Source: Flavobacterium sp. RSP15 | GTDB lineage: Bacteria; Bacteroidota; Bacteroidia; Flavobacteriales; Flavobacteriaceae | Assembly: GCF_003968755.1 (NCBI RefSeq) | Contig: NZ_RYDL01000019.1 | Location: forward strand, 1 to 34,146 | DNA: 34,146 nt | Reading direction: 5' to 3' | Shown here: one piece after another, positions 26,941 to 34,146 of the stretch | Position numbering within the stretch: position 1 is the first letter of the stretch | How the letters are laid out: every line of letters begins with the position of its first letter | The notes under the pieces: model-generated | What the model was told of the DNA's origin: nothing | The model's database searches: none | Seen by the model: the letters and a program-made list of their open reading frames with translations, nothing else | Position numbers and translations under genes: made by a program

Positions 26941-29769
26941 TTGAGATCAAACCTTAAAATAGTATTTTATCTTTTTGTTTTATTGGCTTCGGTCAAACAA
27001 TATGCACAACATCATAATAACTTATCCGTAGAACTGAATCCTGAAAGTAAAATTTTAAATGTTAAACAAGAAATTACTTTTATAAATCAGTCTGAGGATT
27101 CTTTGACTACTATTGTTTTGAATGATTGGAACACTGCTTATTCTAACAAAAATACGCCTTTAGCCAAACGATTTTCGGATGAATTTTACAGGGGTTTTCA
27201 CTTAGCCAAAGAGGAAGAACGAGGAAGTACACTAAATTTGACCATACTGGATGAAAATCAACTTTTCCTGTCTTGGCAAAGAACAGAGAAAAACCCTGAT
27301 TATATAGTGGTTCAGTTACGCAATAAATTGCTTCCAAATCAGAAAATTAAGCTACAACTCACCTATGTTTCTAAAATACCGAGCGATAAATTTACCAAAT
27401 ATGGATACAATAGCAATGGGACATTTAACCTGAAAGACTGGTACCTTACTCCTGCCCGTTATGAAAATCATGCCTTTACAAAATATAGTAACATGAATTT
27501 AGACGATATTGCTAATGCGATATCAAATGTGACTATTGATTTTAAAATACCCATACATTTTGAGCTTACGTCAGATTTAAAAAGTACCAAAACAATATCA
27601 AAAGATGATTTTACGCACTACCAATTATCCGGCAATAACAGAACTGTTTTCAGCTTAATCATCGAGCCAAAATCTAGTTTTGAAAGTTATAAAAATAATG
27701 CTATTGAAGTGCTTACCGATTTGAAAAACAGTAAATTAGAGCCCATCCAAAAAGCAATTGTAATTGATAAAATTATAAATTTCACTACTAATTTAATTGG
27801 AAAATATCCTCATGATAGAATTATTATTTCAAAAACAGATTATGAAAGAAATCCTTTTTATGGACTGAACCAGCTACCTTCCTTCATTAGTCCGTTTCCG
27901 GATGACTTTATTTATGAGATTAAATTTTTGAAAACGTACTTAAATGAGTACTTGAAAACCAGCCTGCATCTGGATCCAAGAAAAGACAATTGGATTTATG
28001 ACGGGATTCAAGTATATGCAATGATGAAATATATAGATGAGAATTACCCCGATACTAAAATGTTGGGTAGTGCTTCAAATATAAGGTTGTTAAAAAGCTT
28101 TAATTTAACTAATGTTGGTTTCAATGACCAATACAGTTATTTTTATATGTTGATGGCCCGAAAAAATCTGGACCAACCGCTTGGAGATTCAAAAAACAGC
28201 TTAATTAAATTTAACGAGCAAATTGCCAGTAAATATCGTGCGGGTTTAAGCATTCGCTTTTTGGATAATTATTTACAAAATAACGCCGTTATAACTAGTA
28301 TTCGACAATTCTATCATCAAAATCATACCAAACAGGTAACAAGGAATGATTTTGAGAGTGTATTGAAAGCAAACACCAAAAAAGATATCAGTTGGTTTTT
28401 TAATACAATTATTAATTCCAGAGACATCATTGACTATAAATTTTCAAGCGTAACAAAAACCAGAGACAGTATTACTTTTTCGGTGCGCAATAAAACTGCA
28501 ACCGTTATTCCTATTCCGGTGTATGGAACAAAAAAAGGAGAAATCGTTTTTAAACAGTGGTTAGATATTAAGGAATGTGACAATAGTTTTACAATTGCTA
28601 AAAACAATGCGGATAAAATTATTTTAAATCTAAAAAATGAAGTTCCAGAATACAATTTAAGAAATAACTGGAAGAAACTAAGTGGTTTTTTTCCCAACAA
28701 TCGCCCTGTAAAATTTGTATTTATGAAAGACCTAGAAGATCCGTATTACAATCAGGTGTTGTATGTTCCCTCGATCGGGTACAATCTTTATGACGGCATC
28801 ACACCGGGCATACGATTGCATAATAAAACCATTTTAGACAAGCCGTTTATTTTTGACATCAACCCATCATACTCAACTAAATCAGATAATTTATCAGGCT
28901 CAGCTCACTTTGTAGCCAACCAAAATTTCAGAAACAGTACCCTTTACAACGCAAAATATTCAATCAGTGGCTCCTACTTTCATTATGCACAGGATGCAGC
29001 ATATCTTAGACTAAATCCAACGGTGCAATTGCGTATCCGAGAGCCCAACTTCAGAGACAATAGGAAACAGCTTTTCTTATTCCGACAAGTAATTGTCAAT
29101 AAAGAAAAAAGTATCCTGGTACTTGACAACTCCCCCGAAAATTATTCTGTTTTTGATGCGAGATATATTAATACCAAAACAGAAGTTACCAACCATTTTA
29201 ATTTTACTACGGATCTACAAATTTCTGGTAAATTCGGAAAAATTACAGGTGAAATTGAATACCGAAAACTCTTTGAAAACAACCGGCAAATTAATTTACG
29301 GTTGTATGCGGGAAGTTTTTTGTATAATAAAACGCAATCCGATTTTTTCAGCTTCGCATTAGACCGGCCAACGGATTACCTTTTTGATTACAATTATTTA
29401 GGAAGATCAGAAAACAGTGGTCTTTTCAGTCAACAATACCTTGTAGCCGAAGGAGGTTTTAAATCAAAAATCAATACCCCTTTTGCCAATAGATGGATAA
29501 CTAGCATGAACGCCAGTTACAGTATATGGAACTGGATTGAAGTCTATGGGGATTTAGGGATCATTAAAAACAAAGGAATAAAAGAGCGTTTTGTTTATGA
29601 TAGTGGTATTCGCCTGAATTTAGTCACAGACTATTTTGAACTTTATTTTCCTATTTATTCTACCAATGGGTGGGAAATAGGTGAAAAGAATTATAACGAA
29701 AAAGTGCGGTTTATAGTTACTTTTTCACCTAAAACATTAATCAATCTTTTTAATCGAAAATGGTTCTAA
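26941..29769 (+). CDS. M1-aminopeptidase-like protein with lost zinc site plus C-terminal barrel-like region
   Basis: The 942-aa protein starts at TTG (no in-frame ATG occurs for about 180 codons, and the TTG yields a good signal peptide ending KQYAQ). Residues 25-245 look like the N-terminal beta saddle of M1 peptidases. The following region keeps the outline of the catalytic domain (NPFYGLNQLP at 304-313) but the expected HExxH position reads NEYLK (335-339), and the later WxxEGxxxY reads WIYDGIQVY (351-359). Zinc binding and peptidase activity are therefore unlikely. From about residue 600 the sequence alternates as long beta strands (FIFDINPSYS, AKYSISGSYFHYA, LYFPIYSTNG) and ends KWF, suggesting an outer-membrane barrel. 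Function unknown; it may bind peptides or assist transport. Confidence 0.7.
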   Translation: MRSNLKIVFYLFVLLASVKQYAQHHNNLSVELNPESKILNVKQEITFINQSEDSLTTIVLNDWNTAYSNKNTPLAKRFSDEFYRGFHLAKEEERGSTLNLTILDENQLFLSWQRTEKNPDYIVVQLRNKLLPNQKIKLQLTYVSKIPSDKFTKYGYNSNGTFNLKDWYLTPARYENHAFTKYSNMNLDDIANAISNVTIDFKIPIHFELTSDLKSTKTISKDDFTHYQLSGNNRTVFSLIIEPKSSFESYKNNAIEVLTDLKNSKLEPIQKAIVIDKIINFTTNLIGKYPHDRIIISKTDYERNPFYGLNQLPSFISPFPDDFIYEIKFLKTYLNEYLKTSLHLDPRKDNWIYDGIQVYAMMKYIDENYPDTKMLGSASNIRLLKSFNLTNVGFNDQYSYFYMLMARKNLDQPLGDSKNSLIKFNEQIASKYRAGLSIRFLDNYLQNNAVITSIRQFYHQNHTKQVTRNDFESVLKANTKKDISWFFNTIINSRDIIDYKFSSVTKTRDSITFSVRNKTATVIPIPVYGTKKGEIVFKQWLDIKECDNSFTIAKNNADKIILNLKNEVPEYNLRNNWKKLSGFFPNNRPVKFVFMKDLEDPYYNQVLYVPSIGYNLYDGITPGIRLHNKTILDKPFIFDINPSYSTKSDNLSGSAHFVANQNFRNSTLYNAKYSISGSYFHYAQDAAYLRLNPTVQLRIREPNFRDNRKQLFLFRQVIVNKEKSILVLDNSPENYSVFDARYINTKTEVTNHFNFTTDLQISGKFGKITGEIEYRKLFENNRQINLRLYAGSFLYNKTQSDFFSFALDRPTDYLFDYNYLGRSENSGLFSQQYLVAEGGFKSKINTPFANRWITSMNASYSIWNWIEVYGDLGIIKNKGIKERFVYDSGIRLNLVTDYFELYFPIYSTNGWEIGEKNYNEKVRFIVTFSPKTLINLFNRKWF

Positions 29770-29922
29770 TTCAATAAGATTCTCATTAATTATTAAATTA
29801 TTCTTAGCAAATTGATTTTATAATTACATATAATAAAAAAATAAGATACTTTTTATTAGAATAAATTACAATAATTTAATTATATTTATTTCAATGAATT
29901 ATGAATCTAGCTACTTTTTAAG

Positions 29923-29930
29923 TAAATTTG
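29923..29930 (+). promoter_or_regulatory. Putative -7 box of the E1 dehydrogenase gene
   Basis: TAAATTTG fits TAnnTTTG and is 26 nt before the ATG at 29956. The upstream -33 element is not obvious in this very A/T-rich spacer. Confidence 0.5.
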
Positions 29931-29955
29931 CACCTCAAAGTTATACTTTTCAATT

Positions 29956-32364
29956 ATGATAAAAGAAAAAACCAATACTACATTGACATTTGAAGATTTC
30001 AAAATCGAAGTATTAAATGACTATAAAATAGCCATATTAAGCAGAGAGTGCAGCCTTTTAGGCCGTAAAGAAGTATTGACTGGAAAAGCTAAATTTGGGA
30101 TTTTTGGTGACGGAAAAGAAGTGCCGCAACTGGCAATGGCGAAAGCATTCCAAAATGGAGATTTCCGTTCTGGATACTACCGTGATCAAACGTTTATGAT
30201 GGCTATTGGTGAACTTACTATCCAACAATTTTTTGCCGGATTATATGGTCATAATGATATCGAACAAGAACCAATGTCAGCAGGAAGGCAAATGGGCGGT
30301 CACTTTGCTACCCACAGCTTAAATGAAGATGGAAGTTGGAAAAACTTAACAAAACAAAAAAACTCTAGCGCTGACATTTCCCCAACTGCCGGACAAATGC
30401 CACGTTTACTAGGACTGGCTCAAGCATCAAAAATTTACAGACAAGTCTCTGGAATACCAAATGCAGCTAATTTTTCTAATCAAGGAAATGAGATTGCCTG
30501 GGGCACCATAGGAAACGCAAGTACTTCAGAAGGCTTATTTTTTGAAACTATCAATGCAGCGGGTGTTTTACAAGTACCAATGGTAATGAGTATTTGGGAT
30601 GATGAATATGGGATTTCTGTTCATGCAAGACATCAAACCACAAAAGAAAATATTTCTGAAATTTTAAAAGGATACCAAAAAGACAAAAACACAAATGGCT
30701 TTGAAATTTTAAGAGTAAAAGGATGGGATTATGCAGACCTGATTGCCACGTATGAAAAAGCTGCCACTATAGCCCGACAAAATCATACTCCTGTTTTGAT
30801 ACACGTAAATGAATTGACACAACCGCAGGGACATTCCAGTTCTGGTTCCCATGAGCGCTACAAAAATTCCGACCGATTGGCCTGGGAAAAAGACTATGAT
30901 TGCATCCGTCAAATGAGATTATGGATGATTGCTATCAATATTGCTTCTCCTGAAGAAATTGAAGCCATTGATGCACAAGCCAAAAAAGATGTTTTAGAAG
31001 GCAAGAAAGCAGCTTGGAATGCATTTTTAGAACCCGTAATTGAAGAGCAAAAAGAAATAGTTGCTCTATTGCAAAAAATAGCCGAAAGTAGCAAAAACAA
31101 AGAAGTAATATTAAAATATACCGCCGATTTAAGCAATATCAAGTCTCCTTTGAAAAAGGAAATTTTGGTGACAGCACGAAAAGTATTGCGTTTAATCCTA
31201 AATGAAAATGGCAAAGCTGAACTATCGCTTTGGATAAAAACGTACACTGCTAAAACACAAAATAATTTTAGCAGCAACTTATTTTCAGAAACAGATTTAA
31301 ATGTGTTCTCTGTCAAAAAAGTGGTACCGGTATATCAAGAAAATGCAAAAGAAGATACTGATGGACGTATGATTTTGCGCGATAATTTTGATGCTATTTT
31401 TACTAAATATCCTGAAACATTAATATTTGGCGAAGATGCAGGAACCATTGGCGATGTTAATCAAGGTTTAGAAGGAATGCAGGAAAAATATGGAGAACTC
31501 CGCGTTGCCGATGTAGGAATTCGAGAAGCAACCATTTTAGGTCAAGGCATTGGAATGGCATTAAGAGGCTTACGCCCTATTGCCGAAATTCAATATTTAG
31601 ATTATTTATTGTATTCGATTCAAATCATGAGTGATGATTTAGCTACGTTGCGATATAGAACCGTAGGAAAACAAAAAGCACCACTAATTATACGTACTCG
31701 CGGTCATCGTTTAGAAGGCATCTGGCATTCTGGCTCTCCTATGGGAATGATCATAAACGCCGTGCGAGGAATTCATGTTTTAGTTCCTAGAAACATGACC
31801 CAAGCAGCCGGTTTTTATAATAGTTTATTAGAATGTGACGAACCTGCTTTAGTCATTGAGTGCCTGAACGGTTATCGATTGAAAGAAAAAATGCCACTAA
31901 ACTATGGCGAATTTAAAACCCCAATTGGAGTAGTTGAAACCTTAAAACAAGGAACAGACATTACACTCGTTTCCTATGGTTCCACTTTGCGATTAGTACA
32001 GCAAGCTGCCAAGGAACTCCTTGAAATAGGTATAGATTGCGAGATTATCGACCTACAATCTTTGCTTCCGTTTGACATTAATCAAGATGTTGTAAAAAGT
32101 ATTGCTAAAACAAATCGTCTTTTAGTAATCGATGAAGATGTTCCGGGCGGAGCTTCTGCTTATGTTTTACAACAAATTATTGAACAACAGGATGCCTATA
32201 ATTATTTAGACAGTAAACCGCAAACCTTGACCGCAAAAGCACATCGACCTGCGTACGGAACAGATGGTGATTATTTCTCTAAACCTTCAATAGAAGATAT
32301 TTTTGAAAAAGTGTATGGTATAATGAATGAAGTAAATCCATCAAAATATCCAAATTTATACTAA
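29956..32364 (+). CDS. Alpha-ketoacid dehydrogenase E1, alpha and beta subunits fused
   Basis: The 802-aa protein is an E1 alpha half (about 1-390) joined to an E1 beta half (about 460-802), as in many Bacteroidetes. The beta half shows LIFGEDAGTIGDVNQG with the thiamine-activating Glu region, VADVGIREATILGQGIGMAL, and the C-terminal transketolase domain (LLVIDEDVPGGASAYVLQQI). The alpha half shows GRQMGGHF, SQGNEIAWG, IGNASTSEGLFFETINAAG and IWDDEYGIS. The canonical GDG...NN diphosphate motif is therefore changed to GNA (186-188) and DD (215-216). It probably oxidatively decarboxylates branched-chain 2-oxoacids or a related substrate with separate E2 and E3; those genes are not in the window. 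Confidence 0.88.
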   Translation: MIKEKTNTTLTFEDFKIEVLNDYKIAILSRECSLLGRKEVLTGKAKFGIFGDGKEVPQLAMAKAFQNGDFRSGYYRDQTFMMAIGELTIQQFFAGLYGHNDIEQEPMSAGRQMGGHFATHSLNEDGSWKNLTKQKNSSADISPTAGQMPRLLGLAQASKIYRQVSGIPNAANFSNQGNEIAWGTIGNASTSEGLFFETINAAGVLQVPMVMSIWDDEYGISVHARHQTTKENISEILKGYQKDKNTNGFEILRVKGWDYADLIATYEKAATIARQNHTPVLIHVNELTQPQGHSSSGSHERYKNSDRLAWEKDYDCIRQMRLWMIAINIASPEEIEAIDAQAKKDVLEGKKAAWNAFLEPVIEEQKEIVALLQKIAESSKNKEVILKYTADLSNIKSPLKKEILVTARKVLRLILNENGKAELSLWIKTYTAKTQNNFSSNLFSETDLNVFSVKKVVPVYQENAKEDTDGRMILRDNFDAIFTKYPETLIFGEDAGTIGDVNQGLEGMQEKYGELRVADVGIREATILGQGIGMALRGLRPIAEIQYLDYLLYSIQIMSDDLATLRYRTVGKQKAPLIIRTRGHRLEGIWHSGSPMGMIINAVRGIHVLVPRNMTQAAGFYNSLLECDEPALVIECLNGYRLKEKMPLNYGEFKTPIGVVETLKQGTDITLVSYGSTLRLVQQAAKELLEIGIDCEIIDLQSLLPFDINQDVVKSIAKTNRLLVIDEDVPGGASAYVLQQIIEQQDAYNYLDSKPQTLTAKAHRPAYGTDGDYFSKPSIEDIFEKVYGIMNEVNPSKYPNLY

Positions 32365-32383
32365 AATCCAATTCATAAATTAG

Positions 32384-32415
32384 AATCCCAATTGGAAACG
32401 ATTGGGATTTTTTTT
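32384..32415 (+). terminator. Terminator of the E1 dehydrogenase gene
   Basis: AATCCCAAT (32384-32392) pairs with ATTGGGATT (32401-32409), with an 8-nt loop and a T run to 32415, starting 20 nt after the stop. Confidence 0.9.
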
Positions 32416-32830
32416 GATAGAAAAAATACACCTACTCATTTCAAAACATTCATTAGAAAATCCCTTATTAGATTGTTTATCCCATTTAACGGATGAGCAT
32501 GAAAAGTTGATGACGTTTTAAAGTAAGAATTCAGTTACTAAACTTGACACCTATTCATAAATAAATCTTAAAATTAGGAGTTAAAGACTATCCTTAAGTA
32601 AGTCGAAAGTTTAAACGTCATAAAGTCAAAAGGAACACTATTGCAAACAGTAGTTTAAAATCAATCTGTTGCGTCATTTTGTCTAATTTTAAAACACGAC
32701 ATTACACAGTGGCTGTTACTTATACACTCAAATTAAAAGGTTCGATCTGCTAATTAAAAGTTATAATACCATGGTAAAATTTTTATACAGCCTTTTTTTA
32801 ATTAAATTTAAGCTTTTTAAAAACCAATAA
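32416..32830. other. Intergenic stretch without a convincing gene
   Basis: This 415-nt spacer has no ORF above background. One short frame (TTG 32414 to TAA 32519-32521, 35 codons) reads protein-like but starts inside the terminator T run. A 12-nt inverted pair (ATGACGTTT(T)AAA near 32510 and TTTAAACGTCAT at 32610-32621) lies about 90 nt apart. The 3' end is the leader of the M23 peptidase gene. Confidence 0.5.
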
Positions 32831-33508
32831 ATGACAAAACTAGAAAATATTCTACACAACATTCAAAATGTTAAAGTTATAGATAAAACAATTGATTACA
32901 ACAGCTACCTGCCATTAGATTTATCCAATACAAATGAAATCTTATCAAAACGAAATATACATACCGCAATTGCCTTTGAAGAATACATTGAGGATTACTT
33001 AGCTCGAAATAATGCAAAAGTTGCTTTTGGAGGATATAATGAAATTAGAAATTTATACAAACGGAGTGAAATTTTTAATGACACGAAAACCGACGAAAGA
33101 AACATTCACATTGGTATAGACTTATGGGTCAAGGCAGGAACGCCGGTTCTTGCAGCATTAGACGGATTTATCCACAGCTTCAATTATAATACTGGTGTGG
33201 GTGATTATGGCCCCACTATTATTCTGGAACATAAAATAGAAAACCAAAAATTCTATACTTTATACGGTCATTTGTCGCTTGAAAGCATTGGTAACATTAA
33301 TATTGGTGATGTATACGAAAAAGGAAGTCAGCTGGCTACATTAGGTGACGCTGCTGTCAATGGTGATTATGCCCCACATTTGCATTTTCAGATTATAAAA
33401 AAAATGGCTAAAATCCTTGGTGATTATCCCGGTGTATGCAGCAAAAATGATTTGAGCTACTATTTGAAAAATTGTCCAGATCCCAATATCCTATTAAAAA
33501 TAAAATAA
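32831..33508 (+). CDS. M23-family (LytM-type) metallopeptidase without signal peptide
   Basis: This 225-aa protein carries a complete LytM/M23 core. His93 and Asp97 in NIHIGIDLW provide HxxxD, His147 lies in LYGHLS, and His183/His185 form HLHF in APHLHFQI. M23 enzymes cut peptide cross-bridges of peptidoglycan or other Gly-rich peptides. Unlike most, this one begins MTKLENILHN with no signal peptide or membrane helix, so how it would reach the wall is unclear. The N-terminal 65 residues are not part of the peptidase and may bind a partner. The small lipoprotein gene follows after 3 nt, almost certainly in the same operon. Confidence 0.85.
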   Translation: MTKLENILHNIQNVKVIDKTIDYNSYLPLDLSNTNEILSKRNIHTAIAFEEYIEDYLARNNAKVAFGGYNEIRNLYKRSEIFNDTKTDERNIHIGIDLWVKAGTPVLAALDGFIHSFNYNTGVGDYGPTIILEHKIENQKFYTLYGHLSLESIGNINIGDVYEKGSQLATLGDAAVNGDYAPHLHFQIIKKMAKILGDYPGVCSKNDLSYYLKNCPDPNILLKIK

Positions 33509-33511
33509 ATC

Positions 33512-33994
33512 ATGAAAAAAATAATGATTGTATTTAGCATTCTTTTACTTATTGGATGCAAATCAAAAACTGTTATAATTGCCCCAGAACCCGAAATTGA
33601 GAACGCTAAAATTGTGAAGCTGGACTTAACAGCAATCGATGCAAATCAAAAAGCTAAAGCATATGAATTAGGAAAGCGAGTTTTGATGACCTGTAATACT
33701 TCAAAATTCAAGCCTTTTAACCTCAATGAAGCCACAACGTCAGTAATAAAAAACACCACCGAAGAACGACTGACAAAAACCTGTACGCGTTTTCGCCAAT
33801 ATTATGGAACTTTTATTGATCTTCATTTAGTTGAAGTATATAAAAACAATTTTGACGGAAGTACTCTTTTCAGATACAAGGCATCATATACTAAAAAAGT
33901 AGCCAATAAGGAACTTCGAGTTACAATGAATGAAGAAAATAAAGTTTCCTCTATTAAATCCTTAGATTGGGTAAACTCATTTTTGATGGAATAA
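33512..33994 (+). CDS. Small lipoprotein of unknown function
   Basis: The 160-aa protein has a lipoprotein signal ending LIGC (Cys16) and then a compact domain of mixed character (LDLTAIDANQKAKAYELGKR, TTEERLTKTCTRFRQYYG, DLHLVEVYKNNFDG, LRVTMNEENKVSSIKSLDW). The pattern of a helical pair followed by a four-strand meander ending in a WV motif is reminiscent of NTF2-like or DUF3887-like periplasmic domains; that is only an impression. Two cysteines at about 60 and 91 could form a disulfide. It is separated by 3 nt from the M23 gene and is probably its functional companion. Confidence 0.7.
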   Translation: MKKIMIVFSILLLIGCKSKTVIIAPEPEIENAKIVKLDLTAIDANQKAKAYELGKRVLMTCNTSKFKPFNLNEATTSVIKNTTEERLTKTCTRFRQYYGTFIDLHLVEVYKNNFDGSTLFRYKASYTKKVANKELRVTMNEENKVSSIKSLDWVNSFLME

Positions 33995-34086
33995 TTTTTT
34001 GATAAATAGCAGTACATTTTTGCTTCCGGAATAGTTGTGGCAAAACAGGATAGAAATACTAAATTCAATATCATTGTTGTCCGATA

Positions 34087-34114
34087 AAAAAAGAAGCCAA
34101 ATTAATGGCTTCTT
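34087..34114 (-). terminator. Terminator hairpin oriented to the minus strand
   Basis: AAGAAGCCA (34091-34099) pairs with TGGCTTCTT (34106-34114). The T tract is on the minus-strand side (A run at 34085-34092), so it most likely ends a minus-strand gene to the right of the window, and only weakly the lipoprotein gene. Confidence 0.7.
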
Positions 34115-34146
34115 AGTAAAAATCGTATTTTAGTTTTGCAAAATTA

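Noticed and set aside
33823..34074. 83-codon minus-strand frame at the right end
   Set aside because: Most of it is antisense to the lipoprotein gene 33512-33994, and no family features were seen.

Overview
The window is chromosomal DNA from a member of the Bacteroidota, most likely Flavobacterium or a close relative. The evidence is low GC, A/T-rich gene leaders without Shine-Dalgarno sites, many -7 boxes of the Bacteroidetes form TAnnTTTG, many lipoproteins and outer-membrane barrels, an STN/FecR/ECF-sigma TonB system, and a probable Flavo-1 RNA. Gene density is high and most genes are ordinary. No phage, plasmid, CRISPR array or classical defence island is visible.

Layout. 1-436: the start of a probable IS3-type transposase gene runs off the left edge, followed by a 113-nt imperfect palindrome built around a terminator hairpin. 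437-1615: a DUF4369/thioredoxin lipoprotein gene interrupted by one in-frame TGA. 1790-1870: tRNA-Tyr. 1987-5919: SIMPL and rhomboid genes (minus), an LpxL-like acyltransferase (plus) and a class V PLP enzyme (minus). 6087-7416: a DM13 lipoprotein and a barrel protein. 7509-10044 (minus): a barrel protein, a metzincin-like lipoprotein and a repeat-containing lipoprotein. 10305-15009 (plus): ECF sigma factor, FecR anti-sigma factor, TonB receptor/transducer and PepSY membrane protein, a complete cell-surface signalling and uptake cassette.

15182-16573 (minus): a phosphoglucosamine mutase. 16693-20659: an ACP phosphodiesterase followed by two co-linear tandem gamma-glutamyltransferase lipoproteins. 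20872-26833: a CLC chloride channel with CBS domains, UvrA, a small cupin, the Flavo-1-like RNA and a LOG-family protein. 26941-29769: an M1-aminopeptidase-like protein that has lost its zinc site and is joined to a probable barrel. 29956-32364: a fused alpha/beta 2-oxoacid dehydrogenase E1. 32831-33994: an M23 peptidase without a signal peptide and a small lipoprotein.

The best candidates for closer study are the TGA-interrupted thioredoxin lipoprotein, the palindrome with its IS-like ends, the zinc-site-free M1/barrel fusion, and the secreted metzincin plus repeat lipoprotein beside the sigma/anti-sigma/TonB cassette. No wholly new system can be demonstrated from sequence alone. Start codons were moved to internal ATGs where the longest frame began at an unlikely TTG or GTG.
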